Origin: Synechocystis sp. PCC 7509
GTDB taxonomy: Bacteria; Cyanobacteriota; Cyanobacteriia; Cyanobacteriales; Chroococcidiopsidaceae
NCBI RefSeq assembly: GCF_000332075.2
Contig: NZ_ALVU02000001.1
Location: 558,001 to 622,000 of the forward strand
Length of the DNA: 64,000 nucleotides
Direction: 5' to 3'
This document shows positions 8,110 to 16,800 of this stretch, one piece after another. The stretch's first letter is position 1. Each line of letters starts with the position of its first letter. The notes under the pieces are model-generated. The model was not told the origin of the DNA and ran no database searches. It saw only the letters and a program-made list of their open reading frames with translations. The position numbers and the translations under genes were made by a program.

Positions 8110-11100
8110 AACGAACCACAAACACCTTAATTACTTTCTTGGTATTAGCTACCGTAGAAGCTTTGAGTTTAGTAATTGCCACCACAGCTAAATCTGCACC
8201 ACTACCCGTTGCACAAAACAATCAGACTGAGCAACAAAAAATATCGCCAGCCAGTCCTAGCGATGAATTGCTGTTACCCTTTTCTACCGAACTAGCTCCT
8301 GCCAAGCCAATAACAGAACTAGCTCCTGTTGAGCCAATAGAACTAGCTCCTGTTGAGCCAATAGAACTAGCTCCTGTTGAGCCAATAGAACTAGCTCCTG
8401 TCGAGCCAATAACTGAACCAGAACCCAACCCACTACCTCCTCCCGCCGAGCCGCTAAATACCATTGCTCCAGAAAGCTCAGGAAATACTCAAACTCCACC
8501 AACAGAAGCAATTAGCGAACCGGAAACACAAAAGGTACTTTCTGCTTTAGAAGTAAGAATTCTTACGCCTAAAAATGCTTCAGTTTTAAATAATCCAGCT
8601 ACCTCCGTAATCCTACAGTATTTAGAAGGAAGTAAAGTAGAGCTAAAAATCAATGGGGTCAATGTCGATCCTAACTTTATTGGACGTACAGAAATCGATA
8701 GCAAATCAAAAATTGTCACGCAGACATGGTACGGAATTGCTTTTAATCCTGGTAACAACACTCTGACGGCTCAAGCTACCAGAGATGGTAAATCTGGGGA
8801 AATTGCCACAGTCAAGCTACAGGTACGCGGTACGGCAACTCAGATTAAATTGCAAACTACTGAAGCCAGAATACCTGCCGATGGGCGTTCCACCGCCACA
8901 ATTCAAGGTGAGTTACAAGACGCTGAAGGCAACCGCTCCGAGCAAAATGCGATCGTTACGTTAGTAGCTAGTGCGGGAGAATTTGTTGGTGTAGATGCAA
9001 ATCCCGATAGCGATGGGTTTCAAGTAAAAGCTGAAAAAGGACAATTTACCGCTCAGTTACGTTCTGTCTTGCAAGCTCAAACAGTAAGGATTGCCGCTCA
9101 GACTACAAATATAGAAGTCTTTACTCAAGTTCAGTTTGAAACAAATTTGCGTCCTTCCTTGGTGACGGGAGTAATCGATCTGCGTTTGGGTAAAAGAGGT
9201 ACAGACTATTACAGTAGTTTTAGAGACTTTTTACCCCCAGATGGCAATAATAAAACTCAATTAGATTTTCGTTCGGCAGTTTTTGCTACGGGGAGAATTG
9301 GGGATTGGTTATTTACTGGAGCTTACAACAGCGATCGCACTCTCAATGAAGACTGTAATGGCAATAGCCGCTTATTTAGAGATGAGAATGATTGTACCGA
9401 AAAATATCCTGTTTATGGCGATAATTCCACGGTTGAAGCTACTACCCCTTCCCAAGATAGTCTGTACTTAAGGATAGAGCGCAACTCGCGGATTTTGGGA
9501 GCAGAGCCAGATTTTGCCATGTGGGGTGACTACAATACTGAGGAGTTTTCCCGCTCTTCCCAAGAATATACCGCCTTCAATCGCAAATTGCACGGTTTTA
9601 AAGCTAATTACAACCTAGGAGACTTACAAGTTACCGGGTTTTACGCCAACAACGTTGAGGGATTTCAACGGGATACTATCGCTCCTGACGGGACGAGTGG
9701 TTATTACTTTTTATCGAGACGGTTACTAATTTCAGGGAGTGAAAGTGTTTTTATTGAAGTAGAAGAACTCAATCGTCCGGGTACAGTTTTGCAGCGCCAA
9801 CAACTCAGCCGTGGCCCTGACTATGAGATTGACTACGATCGCGGGACATTATTATTTCGCCAAGCAGTTTTACGCACTGCGGTAGATGAAGAAGGCAGAA
9901 TATTAGTCCGGCGAATAGTGACTACCTATCAGTACGAAAGCCAAGACGGAACCAGTAGCATTTATGGCGGTAGGGTACAATACCATCTTGCCCGCGAACT
10001 AGGGCGAGAAAGTTGGATAGGAGCTACTTATCTCACTGAACATCAGGGAGTGCGAGACTTTGAACTATATGGCGCTGATGCGCGATTTGCGATCGGCCCT
10101 AAAGGCTTCTTAATTGCCGAGTACGCCCACTCTACCAACGAATCGGATGTTATGGGCAAAGTTAGCGGCTCGGCTTACCGCATCGAAGCAGAAGGCGAAA
10201 TTGCTAAAAATATTCAAGCACGAGCTTTTTATCGTTCCGCCGATCCTGGCTTTGCTAATGATGCCACTATTAGCTTTGTTCCCGGTCAAACTCGTTACGG
10301 AGCCGATGTTACTGCCAAAATTTCAGACACAACCAACCTGCGCGTACAGTACGATCGCGAAAAAAACTTTGGCATTGCTCCCCAAGTTCGCAATACTTTA
10401 GAAGAATTATTAACTCCAGGTATTAGAGCTACCCCTGGAAGTGCGGTTGACAACTCACTGACAACTATTTCTGCGGGGGTACAACAACGCATAGGTAAAG
10501 CTGATTTAACGGTAGATTGGATTCATCGCGATCGCACTGACCGCATTCCAGAAACAGATTTAAACAGTACCTCTGACCAATTGCGCAGTCGCCTAAACTT
10601 GCCGCTCACAAATACTCTAAGTTTCGTTGCTCAAAATGAGCTAACTTTTTCTAGCGATGTAGATGCAGTATATCCCGATCGCACTTTGTTTGGCTTGAGT
10701 TGGAAAGCTTTACCTGGTGTCAATATTAGCCTATCGCAGCAATTTTTTACTCGCGGTCAATATTCTGGTAACTCAATTACCAGTTTAGATGTGAGTGGCG
10801 AACATAAGTTTGGCTCTGATACTACCTTGACTGGACGTTATTCCATGTATGGCGGTGGTGATGGGCTTGGCGGTAGTGGAGCAATTGGGATTAAACAAGG
10901 TTGGACAATTGCGCCGGGATTAAAGGCAAACTTTGCTTACGAACACGTTTTTGGGGATTTCTTTGGCAAAACGGCGGCGGGAACTCAGTTTGCTCAACCC
11001 TTTGCGCCGGGTCAAAGTGCCTCATCAATTGGTGTAGACGGCGGCGATAGCTACAGTGTCGGTCTTGACTATACAGATAATCCTAATTTTCAAGCAAATG

Positions 11101-12083
11101 CCCGTTACGAGCATCGCAACTCTTCTGGTGGCTCAAATACAGTCCTTTCTGCCTCAGCTACAGGCAAAATCACTCCTTCGATTACAGCTTTAGCTCGTTA
11201 TCAACAGGCTAATTCTTCTAACCAAACTCTAGAAGGATTGGGAACTACTAGAGATTTAAAAATAGGTTTAGCTTACCGCGACATTAATAGCGATAAGTTT
11301 AATGCTTTATTGCGCTACGAATATCGCAAAAATCCCTCCACAAATCCCGAAACAATTTTATTTGGTAGCGGGACGGGTTCAGAGGATCATACTTTTGCCT
11401 TAGAAGGCATTTATGCTCCTTCTTGGCGCTGGGAGTTTTACGGCAAGTATGCGCTGCGGAGTAGTACGTCTTATTTAGCTGATGATTTGGTCGGTACAAG
11501 TACAATTAATCTTACCCAACTGCGGGCTACCTATCGTCCCGGCTACAAATGGGATGTAGTGGGCGAAGCTCGTTTGATTAATCAACCCTCCGCCGGGTAC
11601 AGCGAAACAGGCTTTCTTTTAGAAGCTGGTTATTATCTCACTCCTAATCTGCGCTTGGCTGGTGGTTATGCGTTTGGGAATGTTGACGATGATGGTTTTA
11701 GTGGTTCTCGTTCGGCTAGTGGCCCTTACTTGGGCTTAACTGTCAAACTCAATGAGCTATTTGATGGCTTTGGCTTGCAAAAAGTCGCGCCACCTCAGCA
11801 ACAAGAATCTCAAAAGACACCTTTAGCTAGAAAGCTTACTCAACGTGAAAATGCGATCGCTCTTTGGGATCGTAACAATGATTCCAAAGAGGAGCTAGAG
11901 TTTTCTGGCGCAGAAGTAGATATAGATTTGCAAATTAGTCAGTTAGCTTTCAAAGTTAAGCAATTACTTCACAGCTATCAACAGGTTAATTCCTCCCCTA
12001 CACCCGATCTAGCTATAAGTACCCAAATTCAAAGATTGGATAAACCTACACTCCCCCTGCTGCTAAGAGGTGAAAAGCTATGA
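8106..12083 (+). CDS. Ig-like plus outer-membrane beta-barrel protein, 1325 aa
   Basis: GTG start overlapping the previous stop. Signal peptide 1-37, then a Pro/Glu-rich linker with ELAPVEPI repeats (about 62-102). Two Ig-like domains follow: about 145-235, and a Big_1-like one about 244-350 (PADGRSTATIQGELQDAEGN). From about 355 to 1240 there are alternating polar and hydrophobic strands with aromatic belts (for example YEHRNSSGGSNTVLSASATG), typical of an outer-membrane barrel. Unusually, about 80 soluble residues follow the barrel instead of a terminal aromatic strand. The architecture suggests an outer-membrane platform or exporter for the DUF11 partners; this is inference and no usher or TonB-plug signature is evident. 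Confidence 0.7.
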   Translation: MKRTTNTLITFLVLATVEALSLVIATTAKSAPLPVAQNNQTEQQKISPASPSDELLLPFSTELAPAKPITELAPVEPIELAPVEPIELAPVEPIELAPVEPITEPEPNPLPPPAEPLNTIAPESSGNTQTPPTEAISEPETQKVLSALEVRILTPKNASVLNNPATSVILQYLEGSKVELKINGVNVDPNFIGRTEIDSKSKIVTQTWYGIAFNPGNNTLTAQATRDGKSGEIATVKLQVRGTATQIKLQTTEARIPADGRSTATIQGELQDAEGNRSEQNAIVTLVASAGEFVGVDANPDSDGFQVKAEKGQFTAQLRSVLQAQTVRIAAQTTNIEVFTQVQFETNLRPSLVTGVIDLRLGKRGTDYYSSFRDFLPPDGNNKTQLDFRSAVFATGRIGDWLFTGAYNSDRTLNEDCNGNSRLFRDENDCTEKYPVYGDNSTVEATTPSQDSLYLRIERNSRILGAEPDFAMWGDYNTEEFSRSSQEYTAFNRKLHGFKANYNLGDLQVTGFYANNVEGFQRDTIAPDGTSGYYFLSRRLLISGSESVFIEVEELNRPGTVLQRQQLSRGPDYEIDYDRGTLLFRQAVLRTAVDEEGRILVRRIVTTYQYESQDGTSSIYGGRVQYHLARELGRESWIGATYLTEHQGVRDFELYGADARFAIGPKGFLIAEYAHSTNESDVMGKVSGSAYRIEAEGEIAKNIQARAFYRSADPGFANDATISFVPGQTRYGADVTAKISDTTNLRVQYDREKNFGIAPQVRNTLEELLTPGIRATPGSAVDNSLTTISAGVQQRIGKADLTVDWIHRDRTDRIPETDLNSTSDQLRSRLNLPLTNTLSFVAQNELTFSSDVDAVYPDRTLFGLSWKALPGVNISLSQQFFTRGQYSGNSITSLDVSGEHKFGSDTTLTGRYSMYGGGDGLGGSGAIGIKQGWTIAPGLKANFAYEHVFGDFFGKTAAGTQFAQPFAPGQSASSIGVDGGDSYSVGLDYTDNPNFQANARYEHRNSSGGSNTVLSASATGKITPSITALARYQQANSSNQTLEGLGTTRDLKIGLAYRDINSDKFNALLRYEYRKNPSTNPETILFGSGTGSEDHTFALEGIYAPSWRWEFYGKYALRSSTSYLADDLVGTSTINLTQLRATYRPGYKWDVVGEARLINQPSAGYSETGFLLEAGYYLTPNLRLAGGYAFGNVDDDGFSGSRSASGPYLGLTVKLNELFDGFGLQKVAPPQQQESQKTPLARKLTQRENAIALWDRNNDSKEELEFSGAEVDIDLQISQLAFKVKQLLHSYQQVNSSPTPDLAISTQIQRLDKPTLPLLLRGEKL
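8289..8411 (+). repeat. 24-bp in-frame tandem repeat (ELAPVEPI units)
   Basis: Four adjacent 24-bp units (8316-8411), identical except for one T-to-C change in the last, preceded by one diverged unit at 8289-8312 and a 3-bp spacer. Each unit encodes ELAPVEPI. The near identity at DNA level implies recent expansion by slippage or recombination. The Pro-rich product should be an extended periplasmic linker. Confidence 0.95.
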
Positions 12084-13705
12084 AAAAAATCTATTGGTTG
12101 GTTGTTTTTGCTTGTTTGTCACCATTATTACAATTTCCTGTAGTTGCTCAAGAAGCTTTAACAGTGCAGATAGTTGTAAATAGCGATCGCGATGGCACTA
12201 TTACACCAGATACATTTTTAACTTTGCGCGAAGCTATTGAGCTAGTAAATGGTACTTTGCTTTTAAGTCAACTCAGCGCCGCCGAACAAAATCAAGTTAA
12301 ATCCCTTAATCCTAATCTGCCTTCACGGATTGAATTTAAGTTACCGCCCAAGCAAACTACGATTCGCTTAGTTAGTATGCTCCCGCCTTTGGCTAAGGCT
12401 GGTTTGATTGTCGATGGTGAAACTCAACCAGGTTATACCACTAAGTCCGGCAGACTAAATAAGACTTTTGTGAGAAAATTTCCTTTACCTGTAGTAGCAG
12501 TTACACCGGGGGAAAATGTAGAGATATTTCGCGGACTAACCATAGTTGCAGATGGGGTTACTGTTCGGGGTCTAAGTCTTTATGGCTTTACGGCTAAACA
12601 TGGTACTACAGCTTCTACACCCCCGGCAGATATATTTATTGCCGATGAGGTGACAGCCAGAGAAACCAGCCCACAGCAAAATTTACAGCTACCCCTAGTT
12701 CAAAGTAAAGTTTCACCTCAAGGGGTAGTTATTGAAAATAATTGGTTAGGAAGCTTTCCTCCCCGTGTGGATAATTCCACTAAAAAAGTTACAGTAATTG
12801 GGATTGTTTACGATCTTCCGCGTTCGGCATTTGGCGTTTCGGTCTTCAATTCTCTAGGTACAACAATCCGCAATAATTTAATTACTAATCATGACGGTAG
12901 CGGGATTATTACCGGGAAGCAAGCTACCAATCTCCGCATTACTGGCAACGTAATCGAGCGCAACGGTTTAGCCGGAATGCCCGACGCTATTCGTTTGGAA
13001 GGCAATATTCAAAATACAGAAGTTGTTAGTAACTTAATTGAAAACAATGCAGGTAGTGCAGTGTTTTTATTTAAACCCCAAGGAGCGGTACAAATTCGGG
13101 ACAATGCGATCGCCAATAATGGTAAACGTTTTAATAGAGCGGCTATTTACTTGATGGGCAATGAGCATCAAGTTACTGGCAATCAAATTATTAACCAAAA
13201 TGGTTCGGGAGTAGTAGTTGCAGCTTATCCCCAAAGCCGTAGTAACAAAATTACCAATAATCAATTTGGTAACTTATCTGGTTTGGCAATTGATTTAGTT
13301 ACGCAACTCAATGTCAGTCCTCAAGATTACCAAAAAGGGGATGGTGCAAACCCCTTAACCGATAGCTATCAACGTCGGCGCAAAACGGGCAACTTTGGTA
13401 TGGATGCACCGCGTTTTTTAAGTCCAGAATTTTTTATTATTAATTCCCCAAATGGCGCAACGGTTGATGGACTCGCCGAACCCAATTCGCAAGTAGAGAT
13501 TTATCTCTCTAGCCAAGAATCAGGGACGCGGGAATTAGTTGGTAAACCCATCGCTACTACAAAAGTGGATGAAAAAGGTAGATTTTCCCTTTCTTTGGGT
13601 ATGCTAAAGCCTGGAGAACGGGTAAGTGCGATCGCAACTCATTCTCAGTACGGTACATCGGAACCTGCTTTAAATGCTGTAGTGCAGTCTATATCAACAG
13701 ATTAA
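12080..13705 (+). CDS. secreted right-handed beta-helix protein, 541 aa
   Basis: ATG overlaps the upstream stop (ATGA), so it is coupled to the beta-barrel gene. Signal peptide 1-23 (cleavage near VVAQE). Asn/Gly/Ile-rich rungs such as VIENNWLGS, TIRNNLITNHDGSG, LRITGNVIERNG and VVSNLIENNAGSA run from about 145 to 400, the pattern of parallel beta-helix (pectate-lyase/NosD-like) folds. A beta-sandwich-like tail (NGATVDGLAEPNSQVEIYLSS) follows. An early TLREAIE motif is shared with many secreted beta-helix proteins. No catalytic residues can be assigned. Likely an extracellular or periplasmic partner of the two upstream products. Confidence 0.75.
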   Translation: MKKIYWLVVFACLSPLLQFPVVAQEALTVQIVVNSDRDGTITPDTFLTLREAIELVNGTLLLSQLSAAEQNQVKSLNPNLPSRIEFKLPPKQTTIRLVSMLPPLAKAGLIVDGETQPGYTTKSGRLNKTFVRKFPLPVVAVTPGENVEIFRGLTIVADGVTVRGLSLYGFTAKHGTTASTPPADIFIADEVTARETSPQQNLQLPLVQSKVSPQGVVIENNWLGSFPPRVDNSTKKVTVIGIVYDLPRSAFGVSVFNSLGTTIRNNLITNHDGSGIITGKQATNLRITGNVIERNGLAGMPDAIRLEGNIQNTEVVSNLIENNAGSAVFLFKPQGAVQIRDNAIANNGKRFNRAAIYLMGNEHQVTGNQIINQNGSGVVVAAYPQSRSNKITNNQFGNLSGLAIDLVTQLNVSPQDYQKGDGANPLTDSYQRRRKTGNFGMDAPRFLSPEFFIINSPNGATVDGLAEPNSQVEIYLSSQESGTRELVGKPIATTKVDEKGRFSLSLGMLKPGERVSAIATHSQYGTSEPALNAVVQSISTD

Positions 13706-13852
13706 AACAAAATTTAGCTTGGCAATAAAATGAAACCTTTTAATCCTTCCAGACAACTTAGGCGCTTAAGAAAGTGCGATCGCATTACTTAAACATTGAT
13801 TGTTGCCTGTGTCGTTTATATCTAGTCAAATATTAATTATATAAATTTTAAG

Positions 13853-16800
13853 ATGAAAACTAAGCAACAACTATTGCATAAATACTTATTAGCTCCTTCC
13901 CAGCACCTCAGTCACCAAAGATGGCTAGTTGGCAGTCTTCAACGCGGGAAGAATAATGCCTTAAAGATGGGCAAGGGAATACAAATTGTTGGGCTAGCTG
14001 CCGTCTTGCTGGGTTTGTCTAGCCCAGTACAAGCTGCGGTGATACGAAATTTCACTTCGCGTTTCAGTACCAATGATACCGGTGATATTCAGATTGTGGG
14101 TAATAGCTCAGTTACTTGCTCTACAACACTTGGATCTGCCGCAAGTAGCTGTACAAGCGCCCTAAATGGAGGTACTACTGGCGGCTTACTGAACAACAAT
14201 AGCTATTTCATGACTAATGTGGATGTAGATGCCGACTCCACTACATTCAACTCTAGTAGCGCAAACATTGTCCTACCCACCGGAGCTACCGTGCTATGGG
14301 CAGGGCTTTATTGGGGAGCCGATTCGAGTGCTGGCGCAGCACAAACCACTTCGCCCACTGTCCCCGCCGGTAGTGCCGCACCCAATGCCACACAACGCAA
14401 CACTGTCAGACTGGCAACGCCTGCTACGGGAGGGTACACAACTATAACAGCTACCCAGTTAGACGCAGATAACTCTAGTGGCAACGACTACCAAGGATTT
14501 GCTAATGTCACTTCCTTAATTCAAGCTGGCGGTGGCGGTACCTATACAGTAGGTAATGTCCAAGTAGGTACTGGCGTAGATCACCAAGCTGGCTGGTCTT
14601 TGGTTGTAGTTTACCGCGATACTTCTCAACCGACTCGTAACCTAACAGTTTTTGATGGTTATGCTGTTGTTAACACTACTACTCCGAATGTTTCATTTAC
14701 TGTGAGCGGGTTTACTACGCCTCCAAGTGGGGCAGTAACTGCAAAAATTGGTGCTGTTGCTTACGAGGGCGACCGAGGCTCTACGGGTGACAATTTGAAC
14801 TTTAATGGTACAACTCTAACTGATGCTCAAAACCCTACAGGCAATTTCTTTAACAGTTCGATTAGTCGCACTGGTAGCAATTTAACTAATAAAAATCCTA
14901 ATAATGTTAACCAATTAGGCTTTGATATTGATATTATCTCTCTTTCTAACCCTAGCAACAGCGTACTGGGCAACAATGCTACAAGTGCCACTATTAATTT
15001 GACTACATCAACTACAAATGGTGAATTTTACCAACCTGGAGTAATTACTACCGCGATTGATATTTTCGCCCCAATCGTAGCTGGTAACATCAACAAAAGT
15101 GTCAGCGATCTCAACGGGGGGACTGTCTTACCAGGAGACATTTTAGAGTATACAGTGACAGTTGCTAACACTGGTCAGGATGGGGCGCTCAACAATGTAC
15201 TGACCGATCCCATACCCACCAATACTACCTATCTTCCTGGTAGCCTGCAAATAACGGCTGGAGCGAACACTGGAGCTAAAACCGATACCGCAACTGATGA
15301 CCAAGCTAATTACGATAGCCTCAACAATAGGGTAGTATTTCGTCTCGGCACTGGGGCTACAGGCACTGCTGGTGGCACTTTAGCTCCTACTAATTCTACC
15401 ACTATCAAGTTTAGGGTACAGGTTAATGCTGCTACTCCCAACAGCACCATACTTTCTAATCAGGCAACAGTTGCCTATAGGGCCCAGACTCTAGGTACTG
15501 ATTTCACCGCTCAAAGCGATGGAGATTCTGCTACTTCTGGAGTTCAGCCAACCAACGTTATAGTGACGTTACCTGATATGGCGATCGCTAAAAGCCACAC
15601 AGGAAATTTTAATAAAGGACAGACTGGCACTTATACTCTCACAGCTACTAACTTAGGTCCGGGAACCACCAACGGAACCGTTACCATCAGCGATACTTTA
15701 CCTACAGGTTTAACACCCACCGCCGCCACTGGTACAGGCTGGACTTGTACTATTAGTGGTCAAGTTGTCACTTGTACGCGATCGGATGCTTTAGCTGCCA
15801 CTACTAGCTATCCGCCAATTACCCTCACCGTAAACGTGGCTGTAAATGCACCTGCAAGTATAACTAACACAGCAACAGTATCTGGAGGCGGACAAGCTAA
15901 TACGACTAACGATAGCGTTAATGATGCAACAACTATCGATCCGTTAGCCGACTTATCTTTGACCAAAATAGTCAACAATGCTAGTCCCAACATTGGAGAT
16001 AACGTAACATTTACTGTCACACTCAATAATGTTGGACCAGACTCCGCTACAGGTGTTAGTGTTAGCGATCTTTTGCCTGCGGGGTTAACGTTTGTATCCG
16101 CAACCCCAAGTCAGGGGACTTACGTTAGTAATACGGGAGTTTGGACAGTAGGAACAGTGGGGACGGCGGTTAATGCAAACAGTGCAACGTTGCAAATTGT
16201 AGCAACCGTAGCAACGGCGGGAGCAAAAACTAATACGGCTCAAGTAAGTGCTTCAGGACAACAAGATCCAGATTCAACACCCAACAATAATGTTGCGACA
16301 GAAGATGATCAGGCAAGTGTAACGGTAACGTCACAAAATACCGATTTATCCATAACCAAAACCGACTCTCCCGATCCAGTTATTGCGGGAGCCGATCTAA
16401 CTTATGCGATCGCGGTTACTAATAATGGTTCGGCTACAGCCACTAATGCCACAATGAGCGATCCCTTACCTATTGGCACAACTTTTCAGTCAATCACCAC
16501 TCCTCCAGGCTGGACTTGCACTACACCCGCCATTGGTAGTAATGGCACAGTAAGCTGTACTAATCCCTCTTTTGTAGTGGGTTCGGCAAACTTTACGGTC
16601 GTAGTCAGAGTAGCGCCGACCACCGCCAATAACTCTAGCCTCAGCAACACAGCAACAATATCCTCAACAACTTCCGATCCAATTGCAGCCAATAACTCTA
16701 GTACCCAAGCTACAACTGTACAGCAGTCGGCAGATTTGAGACTGACAAAAGTATCAACTCCTGCAAGTCCGACGGTAGGAGGCACTTTTGATTACACAAT

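Noticed and set aside
8289-8411. Possible CRISPR-like array
   Set aside because: Units are directly adjacent without spacers and lie in frame within a coding sequence.
8222-8511. Minus-strand frames with repeated SIGSTGAS or LLAQQELV units
   Set aside because: Reverse-strand readings of the ELAPVEPI tandem repeat, not genes.
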